Source: Glandiceps talaboti (taxonomy: Eukaryota > Hemichordata > Enteropneusta > Spengelidae). From it: a DNA stretch of 64,000 bases. The DNA lies in contig NC_135553.1 of assembly GCF_964340395.1 (NCBI RefSeq), positions 22,885,449 through 22,949,448 of the forward strand, read 5' to 3'. Position 1 is the stretch's first letter, and each line of letters starts with the position of its first letter. The notes under the pieces were generated by a model. It was not told where the DNA came from. It searched no databases and saw only the letters and a program-made list of their open reading frames with translations. A program made the position numbers and the translations under genes. This document shows positions 24,475-38,045 of the stretch, one piece after another.

Positions 24475-24748
24475 TTCGTTTATCTCTGGACGTGGTATCT
24501 CAAAAACTACTCCATCAATTTTTTTTGTGGTTTATAATTTTCATATATGATTTAAGTTGATAACTGGTAGCAGGCTTCACTGGAGTTTCCTATATAAATA
24601 AGCATTATTTACAAATGATGACACATAATACTGTACTGGGCCATAATACTGTAACAGGAGATGAAATCAAATGAAATCATACTAAACGAGACGATATAAA
24701 TAAGTATAACATAACAACACAAGATAGGATAAAAAAAACATTAAGATA

Positions 24749-26131
24749 CCAGATTTAAACTGAATGCCTTCCATAAGGAATTTAATGATTTATGCAAAAA
24801 ATTTAGCTCTATATCTGTGATTCGTCAAGTCCCAATGAAAGTTAGTTGTCCAAAATGTTGTTGAAATGCCCGCCACGCCTCCTATTCTCAGGAAAGGAAA
24901 GCACAGGAAAGCTTGCCATCCTCGACTTCACTCTGCTTTCATGATCCCCTGCATACCCGGGATATGGCATGTGCGTGTTGAACTTCCTTCTGTCCCACCA
25001 TGAGTTTACACATTCATCACTATGGGAAAATTGTCAAGATTTTGTTGAGTGGCACGCCCTCACTATACACTAATTATATAGAGGTCAATGTATAGGTCAC
25101 CATTATTGATACATTGTCACGAAATTTTCTTCTTAGGCTAGGCGAAACTTGGTCTATTTTTCATATTTTGACCACACACATTTGGGTATAAATTATGGAT
25201 TACTTCACTTGATAAATATGTGAGAGTGTATTTATATCCTGAGATACAGAGCTAGATAAATGATTATGTACAAGCCTTGCAACAAAGAGTGGTAGTTTGT
25301 TATCAAGAGAAATTGGAAAAGAACACAGTAAAAAGGAGACGGTGCGATGTCAATATAATACTTTCTAAACTTCTAATCGAAATTCTAAAAAGACACAATT
25401 TCTCTTTATTCATCTGCGCATTAGTGTGTGAAATTTGAAAATGATAAGTCCATATTTGTCGAAATTGAAACATGATAAATATTTCACCTGTTTGTGAACT
25501 CCGCGCTCATTGTAAACCTATTTTAAGGCCAAGAAAAAAAAATGTTTTCTGGTGAGTTTGAATCACTTAAATACCCTGCCTCGGTCTTCTTTTTTCTCGT
25601 GTTTGTCCAGACAATGCAGAGTGCAGATCCAAGGGAAACACAAAATAAGATTGGCATGAAACCCCTGAAAACAAGAGTCTTTCTCAGTGTAGAGCTATGT
25701 AGAGCACGAGTATAAAGTTGGCGTCAGATTCAGATTCAGGTAGCGTCATATTGAGCGTCAGATAGCCTCAGATACGAATACACCCGATGGCAGTGAAGCA
25801 GAATCCTTCCATGTAGTCTCAACAGTATTATTTCAGGTTTTAGTCTGTCAGGTGTCTTCTTATCTGAGGCCATCTGATGCTCAATATAACGTTCATAAGA
25901 TAACGCTACCTGAATCTGAATCTGACGCCAACTTTATACTCATTCGATTGATTAATTCCTCAAATTGGTCATTACTATTCATCGGATTATTACGAAAACT
26001 TAATCAGTTCTTGCCATTACCCTACGGAACATGTTTCTGAAATTTTGTTTGAATTGATGCAGCCGTTTTTTCGGAAATGGTGATACAGACACACACACAC
26101 GCACAGACACACAGACTTCATCGCTATATTA
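24749..26131 (+). mobile_element. CCAGATTTAAACTGAATGCC-family element, unit 1 copy
   Basis: Same ends as the nested element at 1991-3109 and the same central hairpin (25,703-25,775 against 25,858-25,950), but with about 120 extra bases after CTTGCCATCCTCGA and a longer hairpin loop. It is followed by AACCTTCCCTACGGAAGGT, a perfect palindrome-like terminus. No coding capacity. Confidence 0.7.
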
Positions 26132-27957
26132 AAACCTTCCCTACGGAAGGTAAAAATGAGATGATATAATATTCAATCAAGCAGTAAGTCAGTCAACAAG
26201 ACAGTCTGAGAGACGGGCGGACTGACAGACAGACAGACAGAGAGACGGAAAAACAAAGACAAATGGACAGACAGACACTCACACACACACATGTATACAA
26301 TGATTTTTAATAACTTTACGATATTAAAACTATGACATGTACTGCCACATTTAGCGACACAGCATTCTATTGTCAGAAATGGGTGTCGAAGGAAACTTGA
26401 AACTAAGTACATTTTGTGCTTGAAAATAAAGTTCATTCCAAAAGATTGGTATGAAGTGGAATTTAACTAATATCATAACTAGGCAAAGCCCATAACCTTG
26501 CGCAGGGTGGCCTCACGATGATATTGTAGATAGCACCTCCACGTGGACAATGCACATAACATTTAGAATGCGCATGCATAGTCATTGCCCCGCAATGCAT
26601 CCTTGGGTAAAACGACCCCCCAAAAAGCGCATAGTATATAGGACGCGCATGCATACTAGTCATTGAGCCGCTACGCGGCTGCTGCGGGAGCTATTAATAG
26701 CACAACATGTTAATTATGAAAGTTGTGCCCATAGATTAAACATTGGGTTTTGTACAGGGATATTTATTCGCATTTATAAGGCAAATATTTTTTTTACAAT
26801 CGTACATTGCCAAAATCTAATTCAGTTATAGCACATGAAGTTAAATGAAAATGCAGGTTTAAGTTATAGTCGTGTTATACATTGAAGCCTCACGAAAAGA
26901 ACGTCCACCATATTCACTTTTGTTGGCTTTCTTTGCCCAGTGGGATCTAGGAGACTCTGCTCACCTGGTTCTAATTGGGGAGCATTGGCCACAATGATAA
27001 GCATCAGAAATAGAAGCATATCTAACAAACCTTACTGTATTTACGAGGTGCTTACAATAAATTCTTTTATGTTGTAAATTGAAGAAGTAGTATGGAAAGT
27101 TTTGACTCGCACATTACTTGAGCGGATACATTTGTTAATCACCACGCTACGACAATTACAAATAATAGCGCTCAACTCGATTCAGGTTTTATGTTAGATT
27201 GACAGAAAGCGCTCATGCATTAATCACGTGAATTATTACTTTGGGAGTAATTCGGAAAATTATGTTTTGGCAGATGACATATACCGATTGTTTTAATCTT
27301 TTGCAGCCGTATAAGTATTCTGTTTTTAAAGTTTAATTCTGTCATGCTTTCGAATTGTATTAAAGCAACATTGTAGTTAATTGGTACAAACAAAGACAAT
27401 ATTGATATGAAATGGAATTGAATGTCGCCGAATTACTTTAGCTTTCGGTAGACTGGCACCAGTACTAGTCCATTGGGAGATTTATAACTTCTTCTTTTGA
27501 AAGTAAAATCTCATAATCTTTCAAATATTTCCAGTTTATTGAATACTTTCAGATGTTTAAAGAAGATGTCCCCATGTCTTTTTAAAATCCGAATACTAAT
27601 AGTCACCTAAGACTATTTCGCAATCTCACTCAGGCTATTATAAGCTTATCACACAAAAAGACAGTCATGTATTTAAAAAAAAAATATTTTATTCAAATGA
27701 AGAATGGACAAATTCTAGTCACTGTACTTGAGCAAGTCTAAACTAAGCCTTGAACAAAAGAACACCGGATTTGTTTGCACATGTGATCTGCGCATAGTTA
27801 AAATCAACCATTTGTTTTAAAATAATGATATTAATTGAAATTTTAGCCTTTCTAGGCCACATCATGCAAGTCAAGAAAAGAAAACAGGTCTGTGATTGAG
27901 GTCAAACAACGACAGTCCTAGGGAGTCAATTAATTTTATACAATATGTAGTATTGAA
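26131..27957. other. Unit 1 interior without genes
   Basis: It holds a CAGACAGA run (about 26,220-26,275) and a GC-richer patch at 26,470-26,690 with GCGCATGCAT words and the palindrome GCCGCTACGCGGC. The rest is AT-rich and unrecognised. Frames here are repeat- or chance-derived. Units 2 and 3 carry the same stretch. Confidence 0.45.
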
Positions 27958-28215
27958 AGCGAGTACGTATATGATGATCTGTCATATAATATTCTCTGTA
28001 TTTTCGCATATAAAACACCTTCAAACGCGAAAATTTAACGATAATTTACCTAAAAAATACGTTTACTTTTTTACTTTAACTTGTCCAAATCTAGAGATAA
28101 TTTCATCTTGCTATGACGACCTGATATTTTGATAGCTATCTAATTGCAATTGTACAGCGACTTTCCCTTACTTTTTCGTCATTTCGTTAGTATGGTTTCA
28201 CGAACATATACTCCA
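27958..28215 (+). repeat. Second copy of an internal 260-bp repeat (first at 23,886-24,150)
   Basis: GAGTACGTATA-GATGATC, GTATTTTCGCATATAAA, CTATGACGACCTGATAT and GACTTTCCCTT occur in the same order in both places, so each unit carries two diverged copies. Confidence 0.65.
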
Positions 28216-28507
28216 CATTGTCCAACCAGTATACATGTAGACATATCCTATGCTAAAAAGGATTGCATTTATGAAACATTGAAAATGACATGCAGTGTTG
28301 GATAAAGAACTATTCTAGACCTTTGAGTTGATTTTGTTTAGACCATTCAGTTTCATTTGTATACTTAATCCAAGGAATTAGGAAGTCACAAGTCATAAAC
28401 TCAGTGTTCCATGTATTTGAGATCTTCAGACGACTGATTCAGCTTGCTTTAGTCTTTGTTCAATAAAATTTTAGTAGCATACAACAAGATCGACGAAACT
28501 TCGTCTA

Positions 28508-28597
28508 TGGGGGGGGGGGGGGTTCTGACGAATTGGTAACACGATTGCCTATTTCATGAACTGGGTAATTTAATCTAATTCATTTCACAGATTGGGG

Positions 28598-28630
<33 letters not shown>
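28508..28630 (+). repeat. Poly-G tract and (AC)n, unit 1
   Basis: About 14 G followed 80 bases later by about 14 AC. Unit 2 has 13 G and about 26 AC; unit 3 has about 19 G and about 12 AC. Confidence 0.85.
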
Positions 28631-30640
28631 GATATTATCAAAGACAGATTATGTTAGATATTGAAGACCTTAAAACGCACATAACCCAACTGAGTTTTGG
28701 AACCATATTAATAAACCTTGCCCAAAGAAGAATAATGATAACCTTTGGGAAGTTTTTGGGTAAAATAACAGCATAATAAATTATGTTAATTTTGTATTAC
28801 ATGCATAGAAATCTGACTTTGAGGAGCTCTTTAACCTTTCTAGAGTTGAGGGAGGAGTTGACTTCGATGACGAGTTTTATTATGTTTTAAAAGCTAACAC
28901 ACAACTTGAAACACAATTGACAGAGGAAAATGATAATGTTCCCTTGAATCTTGAGATTTCAACTGAGGAAGTAACTAAAGTTGTAAATCGTTCGCTCTTT
29001 CAATTAAATTTTACTTTTGGGAAGTACCAACAGTGTGGGGAAAAGACAATACCTAAAAGTGCACTTAATGATCCTTGGGTACCTCTAAATTACAGAGGTA
29101 TTAGTCTTCTCTCAACTGTTAGCAAACTGTACTCTGGAATTTTGAATAATAAACTGGTTCAATACTTAGACTCTGAAAATATTACTGTAGATGAACAAAA
29201 TGGTTTTAGAAAGGCAAGAGCCTGAATTGATCATATATATGTTATCAACACCATTGTAAGAAATAGAAAAGCCAAGGGTTTACACACCTTTGCAGCATTT
29301 GTGGACATGGAAAAAGCTTTCGATTGGGTAAATAGAGATATGCTTTTCTTTAAACTACTTCAAAGTGCGGGTATCAATGGGAAATTTTACAATGCCGTCA
29401 AGAGTTTGTATGAAAATCAAATCTCATGTGTAAATATTAATGGTTCATTTTCACCATGGTTTTCTACTAGTTCTGGTGTTAGACAAGGAGATGTTCTGTC
29501 CTCTACCCTTTTTGCTGTGTATTTGAATGATCTTGCCATAGAAATCAAGAATCTTCATTTGGGTATCCCAGCAGGTGACCAAGATGTTAGTATTCTGTTA
29601 TACGCGGATGATGATGTCATTTTGGCTGAAAGTGAAGAAAATCTCCAAAAAAGTATTGACTGTCTAGAAAATTGGCACAAAAGATGGCGTATGGGTTATC
29701 AATCAAAACAAAACACAAATTGTTCATTTCAGGAATCAAAATAAAGAGAGATCCAATTATAAGTTCAGGTATGCAGGTCAAAACCTAAATACAGTTTCAA
29801 AGTACAAATACCTTGGGGTTATTCTGGATGAATTTCTAAATTTTGAGATAACCTCTGACCTCTTATGCAATGCTGCAGTGAGGGCCTTAGGGGCAGTGAT
29901 TTCAAAAATACATAGATTTAGGGACTTTCGCTATAACACTTACACCACACTTACTGTTTAATTCATGTGTTGTACCAATCCTGGACTACTGTGCTGGTAT
30001 ATGTGGTTTGGGTAATTTCAAAAACTGCTATTCTATTCAAAATAGGGCCATCCGTTATTTATGGGAGTACATAATTTTGAACCTAAGTTAGCTTTGAATG
30101 GAGATAAGGGATGGGACAGCTCAGCCCTTCGCCGGAAAATTAACATCAAGAGATTTTTTAATAGATTACTGAAGATACCAGATAATAGGATCACAAAATC
30201 AGTGTTTCGGTGGGACTTCACCTTATTTCGTGAATCAAAAATCTGGTGTCATGATGTATTTAAGATTTTCTCTGAATTTAGGTTACAACATAAATTCGCC
30301 AACTTGGAACCAATAACTACTAATGAAGCAACTGCATTATTAAGAAATGTTCAATGGGAATCAGAAATAATGACATAACCCAAGTTGAGAACATATACTC
30401 CTTTCAAAAAACTTACGGAAAAGAAAATTATTTAAGAGGGGTTATGTCCCGTGCAAAACGCTCCATAATGGCTCAATTTAGACTGTTTGTCGTTTGTCGT
30501 AGCTCAATTTAGACTCCCACTTAAAATAGAAACAGGCAGATTTTGTGGACTTGAAGTCGAAGACAGAAAATGCGACTTCTGTCAAAACACACCAGTGGAT
30601 GAGGTACACTTTATGTTTTACTGTAATGTATACATATATA
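28631..30640 (+). pseudogene. Dead LINE ORF2 (RT plus C-terminal zinc motif), unit 1
   Basis: A 5'-truncated non-LTR ORF. Traces in order: a TEFWNHIN block, FEELFNLSRVEGGVDFDDEF, an internal deletion, then RT motifs NDPWVPLNYRGISLLSTVSK, FVDMEKAFDWV, SSGVRQGD and YADDD at 29,601. It ends with a CDFC..VDEVHF..C zinc motif near 30,571-30,626. A TGA at 29,223-29,225 and later frameshifts kill it. The endonuclease is absent. All units share the TGA, so death preceded amplification. Confidence 0.85.
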
Positions 30641-30712
30641 GTCACTTTATTGTAGTCAAAGGCCATAGGCCCAAAATACAATTTACACATGTACTTCCAT
30701 GTACTTCCAAAT
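30640..30712 (-). repeat. 3' tail of the minus-strand LINE at the unit junction
   Basis: Read in reverse this is a LINE 3' end: TGTAAATTGTATTTTGGGCC, TATGGCC, then ACAATAAAG. It interrupts the plus-strand LINE just after its zinc motif. The duplication junction follows a doubled TGTACTTCCA. Confidence 0.65.
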
Positions 30713-31818
30713 GTTCTAATGCCCACCCCCAACCCTACCAAATGATATCCATACATGATGTACGTTTCTAAAACGTAATGAGATTTTTTAAGGATGAGCA
30801 GGTACGTTACTATAGGTAAGCTTTATTTTCAGACGAACATTAAAAGTAACGTCGTACTTGTTAAAAAAATCTTAAAGAAAGTATCCACAATCGAATACGA
30901 CAAAGAGTCTGAATATGCAAGAAATAGCTTGATTTTAATAACTGGCCCCGAAGTTCAAAAGTTAAGGTCTTTAAAAAGCTTCCCTGCATCTGATAATACA
31001 GGAATAGACACCTGAATGAAGTCTTTATGCATTATAGCATTTTAGTTATACAATCAATAGTGATTTGTTACTACAAATATGACCTCCTTTCAGTGTTGTT
31101 ATATGAACCTCAAAAGTAACGCATGCATTTATTTAATACCTGTATATTAACAGCTAAAAGAAATGAGCCACATTTGAATGCACAGAGTCAATTAATTTCT
31201 AACGATATATACAGTATTCACTGATTTGGCAAAGTGTTTATTCAGCCTAAGAAGTAACTAATTTGGTATTTTGCATTCCCTAGTCTATTCCTTGACTATA
31301 TGTTGAAAGCGAGTACGTATACGATGATCAATAATATTATCTGTATTTTCGCATATAAATCACCTTCAAACGCAAAAATGTCACAATTTACCTGAAATTT
31401 AACAAAGGCGTTTACTTTTGTCCTTTAATTTGACTTTTGAAAATGTAGAGGTAATTTTGTATTGCTATGACGACCTGATATCTTGATAGCTATCTTATTG
31501 CACAGCGACTTTCCCTTTCTTTTTTGCCATTATGTTAGTATGGTTTCACCAAGATATCCAGTTAAACCTATATCCTATACTGCAACATTTTAACTTTATG
31601 ACGTTTTAACTTTATGCACAGACAGACAGACAGACAGACAGACAAGCAGACACATGTATAACATAACCTCCCCTTATGGGAGGTAAAGATCATGCCTCAT
31701 AGAGACTCCATTCAGGTGTCTACAGATATATACATTGCTTCTGATATTTGATGCTCACAGTCAAGGGACAAAGTCCTAAAAGAAAGCATCTGTCTGTCTG
31801 TCTGTCTGTCTGTCTATA

Positions 31819-31853
<35 letters not shown>

Positions 31854-31868
31854 GTCCGAACTTACATA

Positions 31869-31901
<33 letters not shown>

Positions 31902-32176
31902 GTTCGTTTATCTCTGGACGTGGTATCTCAAAAACTACTCCATCAATTTTTTTTTTGGTTTATAATTTTCATATATGATTTAAGTTGATAACTGGTAGCA
32001 GGCTTCACTGGAGTTTCCTATATAAATAAGCATTATTTACAAATGATGACACATAATACTGTACTGGGCCATAATACTGTAACAGGAGATGAAATCAAAT
32101 GAAATCATACTAAACGAGACGATATAAATAAGTATAACATAACAACACAAGATAGGATTGAAAAAACATTAAGATA

Positions 32177-33563
32177 CCAGATTTAAACTGAATGCCTTCC
32201 ATAAGGAATTTAATGATTTATGCAAGAAATTTAGCTCTATATCTGTGATTCGTCAAGTCCCAATGAAAGTTAGTTGTCCAAAATGTTGTTGAAATGCCCG
32301 CCACGCCTCCTATTCTCAGGAAAGGAAAGCACAGGAAAGCTTGCCATCCTCGACTTCACTCTGCTTTCATGATCCCCTGCATACCCGGGATATGGCATGT
32401 GCGTGTTGAACTTCCTTCTGTCCCACCATGAGTTTACACATTCATCACTATGGGAAAATTGTCAAGATTTTGTTGAGTGGCACGCCCTCACTATACACTA
32501 ATTATGTAGAGGTCAATGTATAGGTCACCATTATTGATACATTGTCACGAAATTTTCTTCTTAGGCTAGGCGAAACTTGGTCTATTTTCCATATTTTGAC
32601 CACACACATTTGGGTATAAATTATGGATTATTTCACTTGATAAATATGTGAGAGTGTATTTATATCCTGAGATACAGACCTAGATAAATGATTATGTACA
32701 AGCCTTGCAACTAACAGTGGTAGTTTGTTATCAAGAGAAATTGGAAAAGAACACAGTAAAAAGGAGACGGTGCGAGGTCAATATAATACTTTCTAAACTT
32801 CTAATCGAAATTCTAAAAAGACACAATTTCTCTTTATTCATCTGCGCATTAGTGTGTGAAATTTGAAAATGATAAGTCCATATTTGTCGATATTGAAACA
32901 TGATAAATATTTCACCTGTTTGTGAACTCCGCGCTCATTGTAAACCTATTTTAAGGCCAAGAAAAAAAATTGTTTTCTGGTGAGTTTGAATCACTTAAAT
33001 ACCCTGCCTCGGTCTTCTTTTTTCTCGTGTTTGTCCAACCAATGCAGAGTGCAGATCCAAGGGAAACACAAAATAAGATTGGCATGAAACCCCTGAAAAC
33101 AAGAGTCTTTCTCAGTGTAGAGCTATGTAGAGCACGAGTATAAAGTTGGCGTCAGATTCAGATTCAGGTAGCGTCATATTGAGCGTCAGATAGCCTCAGA
33201 TACGAATACACCCGATGACAGTGAAGCAGAATCCTTCCATGTAGTCTCAACAGTATTATTTCAGGTTTTAGTCTGTCAGGTGTCTTCTTATCTGAGGCCA
33301 TCTGATGCTCAATATAACGTTCATAAGATAACGCTACCTGAATCTGAATCTGAATCTGACGCCAACTTTATACTCATTCGATTGATTAATTCCTCAAATT
33401 GGTCATTACTATTCATCGGATTATTACGAAAACTTAATCAGTTCTTGCCATTACCCTACGGAACATGTTTCTGAAATTTTGTTTGAATTGATGCAGCCGT
33501 TTTTTCGGAAATGGTGATACAGACACACACACGCACAGACACACAGACTTCATCGCTATATTA
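32177..33563 (+). mobile_element. CCAGATTTAAACTGAATGCC-family element, unit 2 copy
   Basis: Same boundaries and hairpin as the unit 1 copy, with one additional GAATCT repeat in the right hairpin arm. Confidence 0.7.
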
Positions 33564-36029
33564 AAACCTTCCCTACGGAAGGTAAAAATGAGATGATATA
33601 ATATTCAATCAAGCAGTAAGTCAGTCAACAAGACAGTCTGAGAGACGGGCGGACTGACAGACAGACAGACAGAGAGACGGAAAAACAGAGACAAATGGAC
33701 AGACAGACACTCACACACACACATGTATACAATTATTTTTAATAACTTTACGATATTAAAACTATGACATTTACTGCCACATTTAGCGACACAGCATTCT
33801 ATTGTCAGAAATGGGTGTCGAAGGAAACTTGAAACTAAGTACATTTTGTGCTTGAAAATAAAGTTCATTCCAAAAGATTGGTATGAAGTGGAATTTAACT
33901 AATATCATAACTAGGCAAAGCCCATAACCTTGCGCAGGGTGGCCTCACGATGATATTGTAGATAGCACCTCCACGTGGACAATGCACATAACATTTAGAA
34001 TGCGCATGCATAGTCATTGCTCCGCAATGTATCCTTGGGTAAAACGACCCCCCCCAAAAGCGCATAGTATATAGGACGCGCATGCATACTAGTCATTGAG
34101 CCGCTACGCGGCTGCTGCGGGAGCTATTAATAGCACAACATGTTAATTATGAAACTTGTGCTCATAGATTAAACATTGGGTTTTGTACAGGGATATTTAT
34201 TCGCATTTATAAGGCAAATATTTTTTTTACAATCGTACATTGCCAAAATCTAACTCAGTTATAGCACATGAAGTTAAATGAAAATGCAGGTTTAAGTTAT
34301 AGTCGTGTTATACATTGAAGCCTCACGAAAAGAACGTCCACCATATTCACTTTTGTTGGCTTTCTTTGCCCAGTGGGATCTAGGAGACTCTGCTCACCTG
34401 GTTCTAATTGGGGAGCATTGGCCACAATGATAAGCATCAGAAATAGAAGCATATCTAACAAACCTTACTGTATTTACGAGGTGCTTACAATAAATTCTTT
34501 TATGTTGTAAATTGAAGAAGTAGTATGGAAAGTTTTGACTCGCACATTACTTGAGCGGATACATTTGTTAATCACCACGCTACGACAATTACAAATAATA
34601 GCGCTCAACTCGATTCAGGTTTTATGTTAGATTGACAGAAAGCGCTCATGCATTAATCACGTGAATTATTACTTTGGGAGTAATTCGGAAAATTATGTTT
34701 TGGCAGATGACATATACCGATTGTTTTAATCTTTTGCAGCCGTATAAGTATTCTGTTTTTAAAGTTTAATTCTGTCATGCTTTCGAATTGTATTAAAGCA
34801 ACATTGTAGTTAATTGGTACAAACAAAGACAATATTGATATGAAATGGAATTGAATGTCGCCGAATTACTTTAGCTTTCGGTAGACTGGCACCAGTACTA
34901 GTCCATTGGGAGATTTATAACTTCTTCTTTTGAAAGTAAAATCTCATAATCTTTCAAATATTTCCAGTTAATTGAATACTTTCAGATGTTTAAAGAAGAT
35001 GTCCCCATGTCTTTTTAAAATCCGAATACTAATAGTCACCTAAGACTATTTCGCAATCTCACTCAGGCTATTATAAGCTTATCACACAAAAAGACAGTCA
35101 TGTATTTAAAAAAAAAATATTTTATTCAAATGAAGAATGGACAAATTCTAGTCACTGTACTTGAGCAAGTCTAAACTAAGCCTTGAACAAAAGAACACCG
35201 GATTTGTTTGCACATGTGATCTGCGCATAGTTAAAATCAACCATTTGTTTTAAAATAATGATATTAATTGAAATTTTAGCCTTTCTAGGCCACATCATGC
35301 AGGTCAAGAAAAGAAAACAGGTCTGTGATTGAGGTCAAACAACGACAGTCCTAGGGAGTCAATTAATTTTATACGATATGTATATATAGTATTGAAAGCG
35401 AGTACGTATATGATGATCTGTCATATAATATTCTCTGTATTTTCGCATATAAAACACCTTGAAACGCGAAAATTTAACGATAATTTACCTAAAAAATACG
35501 TTTACTTTTTTACTTTAACTTGTCCAAATCTAGAGATAATTTCATCTTGCTATGACGACCTGATATTTTGATAGCTATCTAATTGCAATTGTACAGCGAC
35601 TTTCCCTTACTTTTTCGTCATTTCGTTAGTATGGTTTAAAGAACATATACTCCACATTGTCCAACCAGTATAGACATATCCTATGCTAAAAAGGATTGCA
35701 TTTATGAAACATTGAAAATGACATGCAGTGTTGGATAAAGAACTATTCTAGACCTTTGAGTTGATTTTGTTTAGACCATTCAGTTTCATTTGTATACTTA
35801 ATCCAAGGAATTAGGAAGTCACAAGTCATAAACTCAGTGTTCCATGTATTTGAGATCTTCAGACGACTGATTCAGCTTGCTTTAGTCTTTGTTCAATAAA
35901 ATTTTAGTAGCATACAACAAGATCGACGAAACTTCGTCTATGGGGGGGGGGGGGTTCTGACGAATTGGTAACACGATTGCCTATTTCATGAACTGGGTAA
36001 TTTAATCTAATTCATTTCACAGATTGGGG

Positions 36030-36086
<57 letters not shown>
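33563..36086. other. Unit 2 interior without genes
   Basis: Equivalent to 26,131-28,630 of unit 1: CAGA run, GCGCATGCAT patch, 260-bp repeat (35,397-35,640), poly-G (35,942-35,954) and AC repeat (36,032-36,086). Confidence 0.5.
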
Positions 36087-38045
36087 GATATTATCAAAGA
36101 CAGATTATGTTAGATATTGAAGACCTTAAAACGCACATAACCCAACTGAGTTTTGGAACCATATTACTAAACCTTGCCCAAAGAAGAAGAATGATAACCT
36201 TTGGGAAGTTTTTGGGTAAAATAACAGCATAATAAATTATGTTAATTTTGTATTACATGCATAGAAATCTGACTTTGAGGAGCTCTTTAACCTTTCTAGA
36301 GTTGAGGGAGGAGTTGACTTCGATGACGAGTTTTATTATGTTTTAAAAGCTAACACACAACTTGAAACACAATTGACAGAGGAAAATGATAATGTTCCCT
36401 TGAATCTTGAGATTTCAACTGAGGAAGTAACTAAAGTTGTAAATCGTTCGCTCTTTCAATTAAATTTTACTTTTGGGAAGTACCAACAGTGTGGGGAAAA
36501 GACAATACCTAAAAGTGCACTTAATGATCCTTGGGTACCTCTAAATTACAGAGGTATTAGTCTTCTCTCAACTGTTCGCAAACTGTACTCTGGAATTTTG
36601 AATAATAAACTGGTTCAATACTTAGACTCTGAAAATATAACTGTAGATGAACAAAATGGTTTTAGAAAGGCAAGAGCCTGAATTGATCATATATATGTTA
36701 TCAACACCATTGTAAGAAATAGTAAAAGCCAAGGGTTTACACACATTTGCAGCATTTGTGGACATGGAAAAAGCTTTCGATTGGGTAAATAGAGATATGC
36801 TTTTCTTTAAACTACTTCAAAGTGCGGGTATCAATGGGAAATTTTACAATGCCGTCAAGAGTTTGTATGAAAATCAAATCTCATGTGTAAATATTAATGG
36901 TTCATTTTCACCATGGTTTTCTACTAGTTCTGGTGTTAGACAAGGAGATTTTCTGTCCTCTACCCTTTTTGCTGTGTATTTGAATGATCTTGCCATAGAA
37001 ATTAAGAATCTTCATTTGGGTATCCCAGCAGGTGACCAAGATGTTAGTATTCTGTTATACGCGGATGATGATGTCATTTTGGCTGAAAGTGAAGAAAATC
37101 TAGAAAATTGGCACAAAAGATGGCGTATGGGTTATCAATCAAAACAAAACACAAATTGTTCATTTCAGGAATCAAAATAAAGAGAGATCCAATTATAAGT
37201 TCAGGTATGCAGGTCAAAACCTAAATACAGTTTCAAAGTACAAATACCTTGGGGTTATTCTGGATGAATTTCTAAATTTTGAGATAACCTCTGACCTCTT
37301 ATGCAATGCTGCAGTGAGGGCCTTAGGGGCAGTGATTTCGAAAATACATAGATTTAGGGACTTTCGCTATAACACTTACACCACACTTACTGTTTAATTC
37401 ATGTGTTGTACCAATCCTGGACTACTGTGCTGGTATATGTGGTTTGGGTAATTTCAAAAACTGCTATTCTATTCAAAATAGGGCCATCCGTTATTTATGG
37501 GAGTACATAATTTTGAACCTAAGTTAGCTTTGAATGGAGATAAGGGATGGGACAGCTCAGCCCTTCGCCGGAAAATTAACATCAAGAGATTTTTTAATAG
37601 ATTACTGAAGATACCAGATAATAGGATCACAAAATCAGTGTTTCGGTGGGACTTCACTTTATTTCGTGAATCAAAAATCTGGTGTCATGATGTATTTAAG
37701 ATTTTCTCTGAATTTAGGTTACAACATAAATTCGCCAACTTGGAACCAATAACTACTAATGAAGCAACTGCATTATTAAGAAATGTTCAATGGGAATCAG
37801 AAATAATGACATAACCCAAGTTGAGAACATATACTCCTTTCAAAAAACTTACGGAAAAGAAAATTATTTATGAGGGGTTATGTCCCGTGCAAAACGCTCC
37901 ATAATGGCTCAATTTAGACTGGGCATACTCCCACTTAAAATAGAAACAGGCAGATTTTGTGGACTTGAAGTCGAAGACAGAAAATGCGACTTCTGTCAAA
38001 ACACACCAGTGGATGAGGTACACTTTATGTTTTACCGTAATGTAT
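36087..38045 (+). pseudogene. Dead LINE ORF2, unit 2 copy
   Basis: Same structure and same TGA (36,679-36,681) as unit 1. It also has a one-base insertion near 36,723 and the 21-base deletion after 37,100. YADD lies at 37,058-37,069. The zinc motif CDFC..VDEVHF is intact. Confidence 0.85.

Larger units (their letters stand above)
23291..30712 (+). repeat. Tandem 7.4 kb unit 1
   Basis: First of three head-to-tail copies, 7,422 bases from GTTCTAATGCCCACCCCCAA to the same word at 30,713. Order inside: a 73-codon frame, a 714-bp inverted-repeat-ended segment, CTGT microsatellite, dispersed element, CAGA microsatellite, about 1.5 kb without features, a second 260-bp internal repeat, poly-G, AC repeat, then a dead LINE. 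It retains several states seen also in the 2 kb element (for example CAACAAAGAGTGG) that units 2 and 3 have changed, so it is probably closest to the ancestral unit. Confidence 0.9.

Noticed and set aside
24324-24560. Cysteine/serine/leucine/valine repeat proteins in each unit (also 31,748 and 39,168)
   Set aside because: They translate the CTGT microsatellite; the similarity between copies is due to unit duplication.
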